Assembly (NCBI RefSeq): GCF_000263195.1
Contig: NC_018742.1
Span: 62,001 to 126,000, forward strand
Direction: 5' to 3'
DNA: 64,000 nucleotides
Origin: Emticicia oligotrophica DSM 17448
GTDB taxonomy: Bacteria > Bacteroidota > Bacteroidia > Cytophagales > Spirosomataceae
Shown piece after piece: positions 53,275-62,646 of the stretch (position 1 is its first letter; every line of letters starts with the position of its first letter). Both the position numbers and the translations under genes were made by a program. The notes beneath the pieces were generated by a model. That model searched no databases, had not been told where the DNA came from, and saw nothing but the letters and a program-made list of their open reading frames with translations.

Positions 53275-53662
53275 TTATACCCTCTTTCTGCTAATCAACA
53301 CGTTAAAATGTTGACTTTGATATTGAATTATTGGTCTAAATTCCAATGCAAAATCTTTAAACTTCGTTTGAGCCGACCACAGTAAAGCAATGAAAATTCC
53401 CGTTGTCCATTAAGGCTAAACGATAGCTTGTGAACATTCAAAAATGTTTATTGAACTTTCTATCTGTTTGAATATAAAAGTATGAACCTCGATAAGTGCT
53501 GATATTATCAATTATTCGGAATCTATGTTGTCCAGAAATCTCCCATTTCTTTTTTAAATTTAGGGTTAAACTCGAACCATACCAGTTTTGAACATCAGTT
53601 TGGCTATATGCTCCGAAACTAACCAACAAAATAGCAGCACATATCTTAGTCAATAATTTCAT
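53275..53662 (-). pseudogene. Decayed DUF2490 family gene
   Basis: The start is intact: signal peptide, then NWYGSSLTLNLKKKWEISGQHRFRI and RGSYFYIQTDRKFNKHF. An in-frame TGA at 53438-53440 follows, after which the same frame continues with MFTSYRLALMDNG, hits a second stop, and in another frame resumes as FALEFRPIIQYQSQHFNVLIS up to 53275. A nonsense change, a frameshift and loss of the C-terminal half mark it as dead. The start overlaps the end of the efflux pump gene by 17 bases, so it was the last gene of that operon. Confidence 0.8.
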
Positions 53663-56600
53663 GTTTCGTACGGTTGAAAATCCAGAAAATAATAGGAAAT
53701 ACCAGTAGAGTAAGGATGGTGGCTGTAATTAACCCACCAATAATTACAATTGCCAATGGTTTTTGTGATTCTGAACCAATACCCGTACTTAATGCGGCAG
53801 GGAGTAACCCAATTGATGCCATGAGGGCTGTCATGACAACTGGGCGTGTACGAACCTTGACAGCTTCTTTAATGGCAGTATCTAAATTCATTTTGGATTT
53901 TAGATTTTGATGAAATTCTGAAATTAGAATTACGCCATTTTGAATACAAATGCCGAAAAGAGCAATGAATCCAACCCCGCCCGAAATACCGAAATTTATT
54001 CCTGTGATGTGCAAGGCAATAATGCCACCAATAATGGCAAACGGCACATTTGCCAACACAATAAGGGAATCTTTTACATTACCAAACATAATGAAAAGTA
54101 AAACGAAAATACCAATTAAGCTAATTGGAACAACCTGCCCTAAACGATTGGTTGCTCTCACCTGATTTTCAAATTCTCCTGTCCAACCTATTTGATAACC
54201 AGTCGGTAACTGAATATTATTATTTACATTTTTTTGAGCTTCGGCAATAGTGCTTCCTAAATCTCTATCCCTCACTGAGAATTTGACCCCAATAAACCTC
54301 TTTGTATTATCTCGATAGATAAATGCAGGACCAGATATTTTACGGATACTCGAGATTGCTTTTAAAGGTATTTTTACACCAGTAATAGTCGGTACTTTTA
54401 AATTTGTCATATCTTCTTCACTCTTACGATATGCCTTCAAGTACCGAACACGCACATCAAATTTACGTTCACCTTCGTATTTTTGAGTTGCAGTTTTACC
54501 GCCAAAAGCCATTTCGAGTACAGCTTGTGCATCTGCAAGGCTCACGCCATAAGCTGCCATTTTTTCTCGGTCGAGAATAACACTAATTTCGGGTTGTCCA
54601 ACATTTCTCAGAATGCCTACATCCTTGATTCCCTTTACCTTTTCAATTTGTTTAATTACCTGATTGGCAACTTCATCTAATTTATCTAAATCATCACCAT
54701 AAATTTTGACAGCGTTGGATGCTTTAATTCCTGCAGCAGCTTCTGCCACATTGTCAATTATAGGTTGTGAATAATTAAAGTTAATTCCTTGGTATTGACT
54801 TAATTTTTTGTCAATATCTCTTATAATATCATCAATCGTCTTGTTTCCCCACTCATCCTTGCTCACTAAATCCACTTGAAATTGAAGAAAATTAAAACCG
54901 TTAGGGTCTGTTCCGTCGTTCGAGCGTCCTTCTTGTGAAAGGACACTTTTAACAACTTTAAAGCTTCTAATCTCTTTTGTTAAAATACTCGCCATATTAA
55001 CACTTGGTTGTTGGCCATAACTGATGGGTAATTCTGCAGTGACCCACAAAGATCCTTCGTTTAATTGAGGTAAAAACTCTGTTCCAAGGAATAATCCTGA
55101 GAAAAAAGTCCCAACCATTATTAATAGAGAGGAAACAAGCGTAAGTTTTTTGTATTTAAAGGTGTAATTAAATCCTTTTTCAACCAAGCGATTCCAAAAA
55201 TTTACAAATGGATTATTTTTTTCTTTAACATTCTTATTTAGTAATAAGTGACATAGTACCGGTACAAGGGTAAGTGTAAATATCAACGCACCCAACAGAG
55301 CAAAACCAAGCGTGTAAGCCAAAGGAGAAAACATTTTTCCTTCTACTTTTTGAAATGAAAATATGGGTAATAGTGCCGTAATGATGATTAGTTTTGAAAA
55401 GAAAATGGCTTTCCCCATTTCTGTACCTGTTTTTTTGATGGTACTACCAATAGCTAATTTATTATAAGCAACCATTCCTTTTTTATGTGCAATGTGGTCA
55501 AGCGTTACAAAAACGCCTTCTACCATTACAACTGCCCCATCAATGATAATTCCAAAATCTACAGCACCGAGCGAGAGCAAGTTGGCACTCATTCCTTTGA
55601 GTTTTAGACATAAAAAAGCAAAAAGTAATGATAAAGGAATAACAATGGTTACTGTAAGCGTCGTACGCCAGTCGGCCATGAACAAAAACACAATTACCGT
55701 AACAAAAATGATTCCCTCAATCACATTGTGCATTACTGTTTTTGTTGTGAAATTCATGAGGTTATCTCGGTCATAGAACGTAACCATTTTGACATCTTTT
55801 GGTAATACTCTTTCGTTGAGTTCGTCAATTTTCGATTTTACACGTTCCAATACCTCTTTGGGGTTTTCGCCCTTTCTCATAACAATGATTCCTTCAACCA
55901 CATCATCATTTCCATTTAATCCAACTTGACCAACTCTCGGAAGTGAACTTTCAAAGACATCGGCTAAATTCTTAACAAGCACAGGATTACCCCCTTCTTC
56001 TTTTACAATAATGTTTTCAATGTCTTGAATTGAACCTAATAAACCAACTCCACGCACTACGTAGGCTTGCTTATTTTTTTCGATTACGTCGCCACCTACA
56101 TTAAGATTACTGCGGTTTACGGCTTCGTAAACTTCGAGCGGTGTAATATCATATTTGGATAGACGATTGGGGTCTACACTAACTTCATATACTTTTTCTT
56201 GCCCACCAAATGCAACTAAATCGGCAACACCTGGAATGGCTCTTAGTTGGCGGTCAATTACCCAGTTTTGTATAGTTAGCAATTCTCTTGTATCTCTTTG
56301 CGAACTTTGTAGAGTATATCTAAAAATTTCGCCAGTTGGCCCATACGGAGGTTGAACTTCGGGTTCGACGCCATCAGGAAGACTTACATTACGCAAAAGG
56401 TTATTAACTTGTTGACGTGCAAAAAAATCTTCAACGTCATCTTCAAAAATTATTTTAATTACCGAAAGCCCAAACATTGTAATACTCCGAACACTTGTTT
56501 TTTTTTGAACAGCATTCATTGAAATTTCGATAGGAGTCGTAACGAAACGCTCTATTTCTTCGGCACTTCTACCATTCCATTCGGTTACAATGATAATTTG

Positions 56601-56744
56601 TGTGTTAGTAACATCGGGGAATGCCTCAATTGGCATATTTCGGAATGAAATAAAACCAGCTATTGCTAATAAACCTACCCAAAAAAAGGTAAAAGGTTTG
56701 TTTTTAAGCGAAAAAGCTATAATATTTTTAATAAACTTATTCAT
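53646..56744 (-). CDS. czcA: HME-RND heavy metal efflux pump (CzcA-like)
   Basis: A 1032-residue inner-membrane RND pump. The fourth-helix motif DFGIIIDGAVVMVEG matches the divalent-metal (Co/Zn/Cd) signature with two Asp residues, rather than the Cu/Ag type. Other family blocks: FPDVTNTQIIIVTEWNGRSAEE near the start and FPIIFWIF at the end. With the adaptor and TolC protein upstream it forms a CzcCBA system that drives metal ions out using protons. Confidence 0.92.
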   Translation of the reverse strand: MNKFIKNIIAFSLKNKPFTFFWVGLLAIAGFISFRNMPIEAFPDVTNTQIIIVTEWNGRSAEEIERFVTTPIEISMNAVQKKTSVRSITMFGLSVIKIIFEDDVEDFFARQQVNNLLRNVSLPDGVEPEVQPPYGPTGEIFRYTLQSSQRDTRELLTIQNWVIDRQLRAIPGVADLVAFGGQEKVYEVSVDPNRLSKYDITPLEVYEAVNRSNLNVGGDVIEKNKQAYVVRGVGLLGSIQDIENIIVKEEGGNPVLVKNLADVFESSLPRVGQVGLNGNDDVVEGIIVMRKGENPKEVLERVKSKIDELNERVLPKDVKMVTFYDRDNLMNFTTKTVMHNVIEGIIFVTVIVFLFMADWRTTLTVTIVIPLSLLFAFLCLKLKGMSANLLSLGAVDFGIIIDGAVVMVEGVFVTLDHIAHKKGMVAYNKLAIGSTIKKTGTEMGKAIFFSKLIIITALLPIFSFQKVEGKMFSPLAYTLGFALLGALIFTLTLVPVLCHLLLNKNVKEKNNPFVNFWNRLVEKGFNYTFKYKKLTLVSSLLIMVGTFFSGLFLGTEFLPQLNEGSLWVTAELPISYGQQPSVNMASILTKEIRSFKVVKSVLSQEGRSNDGTDPNGFNFLQFQVDLVSKDEWGNKTIDDIIRDIDKKLSQYQGINFNYSQPIIDNVAEAAAGIKASNAVKIYGDDLDKLDEVANQVIKQIEKVKGIKDVGILRNVGQPEISVILDREKMAAYGVSLADAQAVLEMAFGGKTATQKYEGERKFDVRVRYLKAYRKSEEDMTNLKVPTITGVKIPLKAISSIRKISGPAFIYRDNTKRFIGVKFSVRDRDLGSTIAEAQKNVNNNIQLPTGYQIGWTGEFENQVRATNRLGQVVPISLIGIFVLLFIMFGNVKDSLIVLANVPFAIIGGIIALHITGINFGISGGVGFIALFGICIQNGVILISEFHQNLKSKMNLDTAIKEAVKVRTRPVVMTALMASIGLLPAALSTGIGSESQKPLAIVIIGGLITATILTLLVFPIIFWIFNRTKHEIID

Positions 56745-56751
56745 AAATTAT

Positions 56752-57831
56752 TTAATCATTTAGAGCATCATAAACCAATAATTGATTGGCGGTCATTACC
56801 ACTTCTCCTTCTTTTAAACCCGACAAAATGTAGGTAGTATCGCCTACTTGACGAAAAACTTCTACTTGACGGGTTTCTATATTGTTTCGGTCTTTAAAAA
56901 TCATTACAAAACTCTTACTTTTATCAAATATGACAGAGGCAGATGGTACTGCCAACATCTGGGCTGATTCATTATAAGATAATTTGATGGTTGCTCGCAT
57001 TTCGGGTTTAAGCAAATAATCTTTATTGGTTAGTTTTACTCGCACCTTCATAGCCTTTGTTTCAGGGTCTATGATATTATATATTTTATCTACTATTCCA
57101 TAGAAAACTTTATCATTATAGCTTAGTGTTCTGACTTCCGCATTAATACCAAGTTTTACTTGACTAATATCACTTTCGTTGACATTTGCCATTGCCCACA
57201 CATCATCTATTTCGGCTATATCAAAAATATTATCAGATTTATCGCTTCTTAAAAGCATATCTTGGTTGATGTTTTTCTGGACAACAAAACCACTCAAAGG
57301 CGAGCGTACTTCATAGATTGCTCCAGCCTTGATGTTATATATCTTGTAGGTTTCTTGTATTCTAAGTAATTGAGATTGAGCTTTATCGAGTTGGCTTTTG
57401 GCTTCAATCACATCACGCTCTGTGTTTAGTTTTCCTTCAAAGAGTTCTTGGGCTACTTTTAAATTATTTTTGGCAACAATTAAGTCATTTTTTGAGTCGT
57501 CGAGTTCTTTTTCAAAACCTGCAACCTCTGTGCTTCGGATGGTTGCTAAAAGTTGCCCTTTTTGTACATAATCGCCTAATTCGACATAAACTTTGGTTAC
57601 ATTACCGCCAACAACAGGAAAAACTTCAATCATTTTATTGGCATCGGCAGTAATTTTTCCATAAAAATTTAATTCATTTCGGAGTTGTTCTTGTTTAACT
57701 GTGGCGGTTTGAGTCATTTTGAGCATTTTATCACTCAAAACAAAGGTTTCGTTAATTATTTCTTTTTTGTTTTCGGTCTTGCAAGCATAAAACCCAAAAA
57801 CCATGATTAGCAAAATGAATATCTTTTTCAT
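56752..57831 (-). CDS. Efflux RND periplasmic adaptor (CzcB-like)
   Basis: A 359-residue lipoprotein by its N-terminus (FGFYAC lipobox, Cys16). The adaptor domains are in the usual order: beta-barrel and lipoyl half (GGNVTKVYVELGDYVQKGQLL), helical hairpin (about 105-160), second lipoyl half (YEVRSPLSGFVVQ) and barrel. It links the CzcA pump to the TolC channel. The next gene starts 7 bases after its stop. Confidence 0.9.
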   Translation of the reverse strand: MKKIFILLIMVFGFYACKTENKKEIINETFVLSDKMLKMTQTATVKQEQLRNELNFYGKITADANKMIEVFPVVGGNVTKVYVELGDYVQKGQLLATIRSTEVAGFEKELDDSKNDLIVAKNNLKVAQELFEGKLNTERDVIEAKSQLDKAQSQLLRIQETYKIYNIKAGAIYEVRSPLSGFVVQKNINQDMLLRSDKSDNIFDIAEIDDVWAMANVNESDISQVKLGINAEVRTLSYNDKVFYGIVDKIYNIIDPETKAMKVRVKLTNKDYLLKPEMRATIKLSYNESAQMLAVPSASVIFDKSKSFVMIFKDRNNIETRQVEVFRQVGDTTYILSGLKEGEVVMTANQLLVYDALND

Positions 57832-57840
57832 GTTCTTTAA

Positions 57841-59112
57841 TTAAAATATTTTTTCGTTTACTATATAGTTTAGATTATTACCATTAAGAATGACCTGCTT
57901 CTTAACATCATTCAGCAAAACAATACTTTCAATATAGCTTTCAATGATGTCAGTAAATTCGATGAGGGTAATGTTTTGTTTCTGAAAATTCTGAATTACG
58001 CCATTATAAACAATCTCAAAGTTTTGGAGCGACTCTGAACTCATTCGTTGAAAAAGGCTTTGTTGAAACTGAAATTCTTTGAAGGCTTTTTCTACGTTTG
58101 TCTTTATTTCGAGTTCTTTTTGATTTTTGAGATTTTGAGTTTGTAAAGTTTTTGAAGCGGCCGCTACTATATTCCCTTTATTGCGATTCCAGAGAGGGAT
58201 AGGAATACCAACTGTTAAATTTGCTTGGTTGAGAAAAGCACCGCCTCGTTGGTCATAAGAGGCTCCAATGGTTAGGTCTGGCTTACTAAAGGTTTGTTGC
58301 CATTTATAGAATAAGTCATTGCTTACTAAAATTCTATTGATGGTTTGAAGTTCGGTATTTTTTTCGATGGCTAACTCTTTTAATCCACCCAACTGATAAA
58401 TTATTTTCTTTGATAGCAATTCGTTGATTTCTTGCTCTGTAAAAATTGGAACTATATCATTGCTGATACCAGTAATAATTTTTATTATTGCTTGATTTGA
58501 AAAAATATCTTTTTGAATCTCTGCATATTGATTTTTGAGACTTAACGAGAGCGACTGTAATCTTACAACATCTTTCAAAGGGACGTTCCCCTTGCTTGCC
58601 TGACCTGAATATGCCGCAACCAACGTATCAATATTAGCCATTTTGTTACGGAGGCTATTAAGTTTTAGGTTGTCAAAATAAATACTATAATAGCTTTGTT
58701 TTAACTCCACAAGATGAGTTCTGACTAACTGCTCCAAAGTTAGTTGGGCTATCGGAATTGCTGATTTCGCAAACTCTATCTCAGCTTTTTTCTTTCCACC
58801 AAGATATACTAACTGCTCAATGGCAATGCCTTTTTGTCCTTTGCTCCCAATGTCAAATACACGTCTGTTCTGTGGATTGATGGCATTGAACTCGCCTGAA
58901 ATGTAAGGAAGCTCCCATATTTTAGCTTGCACAGTATTGGCTTGTGCAATGTCAATGTTTAATTGTTCGGCAAGAAGAAGGAAATTATTCTTTCTGTATA
59001 ATTCTTCACATTCTTGCAATGTGTAATTACTTTGAGTAAATCCAAAATTTGATTTTAGAGATAACAATAAAATTATTAATAATAGAGATACTATTGACTT
59101 AGTGTTATTCAT
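57841..59112 (-). CDS. TolC family outer-membrane channel (CzcC-like)
   Basis: A 423-residue protein with a signal peptide (to about residue 26) and two TolC-type halves (LQECEELYRKNNFLLLAEQLN, ANLTVGIPIPLWNRNKGNI). It is the outer-membrane partner of the adjacent metal pump. Its start overlaps the sterol desaturase-like gene by 8 bases, so all four genes form one operon, 59932 to 53646. Confidence 0.9.
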   Translation of the reverse strand: MNNTKSIVSLLLIILLLSLKSNFGFTQSNYTLQECEELYRKNNFLLLAEQLNIDIAQANTVQAKIWELPYISGEFNAINPQNRRVFDIGSKGQKGIAIEQLVYLGGKKKAEIEFAKSAIPIAQLTLEQLVRTHLVELKQSYYSIYFDNLKLNSLRNKMANIDTLVAAYSGQASKGNVPLKDVVRLQSLSLSLKNQYAEIQKDIFSNQAIIKIITGISNDIVPIFTEQEINELLSKKIIYQLGGLKELAIEKNTELQTINRILVSNDLFYKWQQTFSKPDLTIGASYDQRGGAFLNQANLTVGIPIPLWNRNKGNIVAAASKTLQTQNLKNQKELEIKTNVEKAFKEFQFQQSLFQRMSSESLQNFEIVYNGVIQNFQKQNITLIEFTDIIESYIESIVLLNDVKKQVILNGNNLNYIVNEKIF

Positions 59113-59932
59113 TTGTATTGATTGTTTCGGGCTTGCTGTTTAAGTGTTTGAATGGTAACATTATAATAGTTTTGAAATCATAAATTTTGTTTGCACACAT
59201 TTCGGTATCAATTCCAAATACTAAGTGATTGGCGTTTATTTTTTTGTATGTGCCAAATAGTCTATCCCAAATACTTAAAACATCACCATAATTACTGTCG
59301 GTGTGTGGTAGTTTAAAGTGATGATGAACGTGGTGCATATTGGGCGTTACAAACAACAAACTAACTATTTTGTCTGCATTGTTTGTTAATCTAAAATTGC
59401 CGTGAGCTAGTAAGTTTGAAATTACTTGAATAAGCTGTCGGACTACATACATCCAAAAGTGAACACCCGTAATGAGTACCCATAGTGTTGTAAAACTAAG
59501 ACGAATGATGGTTTCAATCGGGTGTTCACGTAATATAGTAGATATATCTAATTTTTGTTCGGAATGATGAACCAAATGGAAGACCCAAAAAGGTCTGAAT
59601 TTGTGCATAAATATGTGGTATATATACTCGAAAAAATCAAGTAGGAGAAAGGATACGATTAGATTTATCCAATTATTTTTAATTGAAAACCATTCGATAA
59701 GTCCAAACAAGTTTTTATCATTAAATTCTAATGATAAATTTAAGACACTACCCATAACAAGCTGTGCTGGGATACCTAAAGTAATAAACTTTATATTCTC
59801 GAATAAGTGTTTCCTTTTGTCAGAAATTGGCTTAAAAGCGTATATAACTTCAATATTCCAAACAATAAGAGAGATACTAAGTAAAACAAATAGTCTTTCT
59901 ATGTACGAAAGATTCTCTAAAAATTCTATCAT
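59105..59932 (-). CDS. Sterol desaturase/fatty acid hydroxylase family protein
   Basis: About 275 residues from the ATG at 59932; the longer TTG-started frame is less likely. Several membrane helices and the di-iron histidine clusters of the family: HIFMHKF, HLVHHSEQ and MHHVHHHFKLPH. Enzymes of this family hydroxylate or desaturate lipids using O2. Being the first gene of a metal efflux operon is unusual; membrane change under metal stress is one guess. Confidence 0.85.
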   Translation of the reverse strand: MIEFLENLSYIERLFVLLSISLIVWNIEVIYAFKPISDKRKHLFENIKFITLGIPAQLVMGSVLNLSLEFNDKNLFGLIEWFSIKNNWINLIVSFLLLDFFEYIYHIFMHKFRPFWVFHLVHHSEQKLDISTILREHPIETIIRLSFTTLWVLITGVHFWMYVVRQLIQVISNLLAHGNFRLTNNADKIVSLLFVTPNMHHVHHHFKLPHTDSNYGDVLSIWDRLFGTYKKINANHLVFGIDTEMCANKIYDFKTIIMLPFKHLNSKPETINTNE

Positions 59933-60011
59933 GCCGTAGTTAAGGTTAATATTTCTGCAAAAAAACAGCAATCAACCTTAAAAGCACTTTTACCACTACC
60001 TTAAAAATGGC

Positions 60012-61376
60012 TTAATTTTTAAAAATAATTTTGAAAACGTTGATTTCAGACCCCTGTGAAGCATACTTTATGGTAGCTTTGTGATATGCTAATATGCGTT
60101 TAGAGATAGTCAGACCTAAACCAGAACCATTCTTTGTTTTTGAATTTTCCCCTCTCATAAAGGGCGTAAATAGCTTTGCTTGTTCTGCTTCTGTGATAAT
60201 CTCACCTTTATTCATTATGCTAATTTCTATCTGATTTGAAGAAATTTGTGAAAGGGTAACATAAATCTTTTCATTTGTTGAATATAATGCAGCATTTTTA
60301 AAGATATTAATGAATACTATTTCGAGCATTGATTTTGTACCCTGAACTGTAAGCGAAATATCATTTTCGGTGTTTTCTGCAAGTTCAAAATCAATTATAA
60401 GATTAGGAAAAGTCTTGAGCGTTTGGTCATAGGCAGAAAATATAACTTCATCAATCTGAATTTTCTCAAATTTTTCTTCATCACTTTTGTCCAACTTCGA
60501 TAACAATAATAAAGAATTGATTAAATCTGATAAATGATAGGTGTCATTCTTGATATTATTTAGAAAGTTTTTAACCTCAATCGAATGTTTGTAATTATGA
60601 ATGAGGTTTTCAACCTGAAAAGCGATTCTCGCCAACGGTGTACGTATTTCGTGTGAAGCGTTGGAGGTAAATTCTTTTTGGCTACGAAAGGCATTATCAA
60701 TACGTTGTAGCAGTATATTAAATGCTTGTGTCAGTATGTTAATTTCATCTTTTTGATGCCTTTCTGGTAATTTTATGTTTAAATTATTAATTGAGATGTT
60801 GGTGATTTGACCTTGAAATTCGTCCAAAGGCTTTAAAAGCGAGCTTATGAGAAAATAGGTGAAAATCCAAATAAGTATAACGCTTACAATATACGTTGTA
60901 ATCAAAATGTATAACAAATATGCCAATTTGCTATTGCCATATTTATCCTCTGCTGAAATCAGGATTAGGTATTCTACATGCTCAAAATCATAGAATATAC
61001 CCATTACCTCGTTTTCTTTTTCTCTCCTAAAAAAAGTCTTTTCTTGCTTGAGTTTTTTTAAATCATTCAAAGACCATGTTATCTTGGAGTCATCAATGCT
61101 ACTATAAATAAGATTAAAATTTGTGTCGAAAACCAATGCCTTTTCATTAAACAGTTTATTGATTGAATTTTTATCTATCAATTTCAATAACTGTTTATCT
61201 ACCTCTTTAACTTCAACCAATAATTTGGCAGTGGTGAGAGCTTTATCATTTAAGCGTTGTTTGAATTCATCCTTCCTGAAATCTGAAAATGATTGGTATA
61301 TTATGGTAGATGCTAAACCAAATAATAGAGAAAACGCCAATGAAACATTTATTGCCAATCGCCTTTTGAGTGTCAT
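60012..61376 (-). CDS. HAMP-type sensor histidine kinase
   Basis: A 454-residue kinase: two membrane helices (about 10-30 and 148-172) around a periplasmic domain of about 115 residues, a HAMP region, then SHEIRTPLARI with the phosphoacceptor His and ATPase boxes ending in GSGLGLTISKRIL. It starts 3 bases after its regulator gene. Probably senses metal or envelope stress for the adjacent efflux operon. Confidence 0.9.
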   Translation of the reverse strand: MTLKRRLAINVSLAFSLLFGLASTIIYQSFSDFRKDEFKQRLNDKALTTAKLLVEVKEVDKQLLKLIDKNSINKLFNEKALVFDTNFNLIYSSIDDSKITWSLNDLKKLKQEKTFFRREKENEVMGIFYDFEHVEYLILISAEDKYGNSKLAYLLYILITTYIVSVILIWIFTYFLISSLLKPLDEFQGQITNISINNLNIKLPERHQKDEINILTQAFNILLQRIDNAFRSQKEFTSNASHEIRTPLARIAFQVENLIHNYKHSIEVKNFLNNIKNDTYHLSDLINSLLLLSKLDKSDEEKFEKIQIDEVIFSAYDQTLKTFPNLIIDFELAENTENDISLTVQGTKSMLEIVFINIFKNAALYSTNEKIYVTLSQISSNQIEISIMNKGEIITEAEQAKLFTPFMRGENSKTKNGSGLGLTISKRILAYHKATIKYASQGSEINVFKIIFKN

Positions 61377-61379
61377 AAC

Positions 61380-62063
61380 TTATTCGGGCTTTAAATAATA
61401 TCCAAATCCTGGGCGTGTATGGATAAGTTTGGGAGAATAGTTTTTGTCAATTTTTTTTCTAAGAAAATTGATATACACCTCAATTGTATTAAGATTTGTA
61501 TCAAAATTTATATGCCAGATTTGTTCGGCTATTGTTTGTTTTGTCAGAGGCTTCCCCTTGGCATTTGCCAATAGCAATAAGAGTTTGAATTCTCGGGGAG
61601 TTAGGTCAATTAAATCTTTTTGTCGATATACTTTCATATTGGCAGCATCTATCTCTAAATCCCCCACCACCACCATTTCATTTTCTTCACGACTATTAAA
61701 GCTACGTTTACGTAATGAGAGCAGCCGTATGTATAATTCATCAAAATGGAAAGGTTTTACTAAATAATCATCTGCCCCCATGCTAAAAGCATCTATTTTA
61801 TCCTGAATATCTCCATAAGCAGTGAGCATGATGATTGGAGTTGCAAAATCCCATAGCCTTATTTCTTTACAAACATCTAAACCATTTATTTTCGGTACAT
61901 TAATATCCAACAAAAATGCGTCGTATTCTGCCTTTTTTATTTGTCGGAAAAACGTTTCGCCGTCAAAAACGGCATCACAATCAATCAATTTTGATTTTAG
62001 AAATGCCAAAATTTGTTGAGATAATACTGCATCATCTTCTAATAAAAGAATCTTCATTAACAT
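61380..62063 (-). CDS. OmpR family response regulator
   Basis: A 227-residue regulator: receiver with Asp53 in FLLDINVP, Thr in MLTAYGD, Lys in LVKPF; then a winged-helix domain (LTPREFKLLLLLANAKGKPL, NTIEVYINFLRKKID, RPGFGYYL). Paired with the downstream kinase and likely to regulate the efflux operon. Confidence 0.92.
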   Translation of the reverse strand: MLMKILLLEDDAVLSQQILAFLKSKLIDCDAVFDGETFFRQIKKAEYDAFLLDINVPKINGLDVCKEIRLWDFATPIIMLTAYGDIQDKIDAFSMGADDYLVKPFHFDELYIRLLSLRKRSFNSREENEMVVVGDLEIDAANMKVYRQKDLIDLTPREFKLLLLLANAKGKPLTKQTIAEQIWHINFDTNLNTIEVYINFLRKKIDKNYSPKLIHTRPGFGYYLKPE

Positions 62064-62136
62064 TTTACTTTTTATTTATCATCAAGAGTAGAGCTTTATA
62101 GATTCTCTCATTTACAAAGAATACTTAACTTTATGG

Positions 62137-62592
62137 TTAGAATAGCCCATCAAGCCCGTTAGAAATACCATATTTTTTATGTAACCAACCAGATTTTATC
62201 AGGTATTTACCACCCGTAGTTTTTGATACTGTGTAAAGCACAGGTATTGCATATTTTTCATTTTCAAAAAATATACTTGTTTCAATCTCATATTCGGAAT
62301 CTCCACCAATCTGTCCAAGGGTTCTGATATTATTGATGGTCATTTGTTTTATTTTTCCTTTTTGAGTAAAAGTTTTTTTATAACTCTCAACATAAGTTTT
62401 GAAATCGTTATTTGATTTATGATAATCGGAGGTAAAGTTTGTATATGCTGAGTCAAAATCATTTTTCTGTATCAATGCAAAATAGGGTTCTATCAGATTT
62501 TCTATGATTATTTGATGTTCGGTTTCATCATTACAAGAAGCGAAAACAAACAGAATATACCCGAAGAAACATAAGTGTTTTAGAATCTTCAT
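62137..62592 (-). CDS. Small lipoprotein, NTF2-like
   Basis: A 151-residue protein with a lipobox (FVFASC, Cys20). The body (PYFALIQKNDFDSAYTNFTSDYH and a strand-rich second half) resembles NTF2-like/DUF4878-type lipoproteins. It lies between two two-component systems; a link to sensing is possible. Function unknown. Confidence 0.65.
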   Translation of the reverse strand: MKILKHLCFFGYILFVFASCNDETEHQIIIENLIEPYFALIQKNDFDSAYTNFTSDYHKSNNDFKTYVESYKKTFTQKGKIKQMTINNIRTLGQIGGDSEYEIETSIFFENEKYAIPVLYTVSKTTGGKYLIKSGWLHKKYGISNGLDGLF

Positions 62593-62646
62593 ATGGTGTT
62601 TTTATTTTTGATATGGATTAACCTAAACCTACCAATACTTCAGAAT

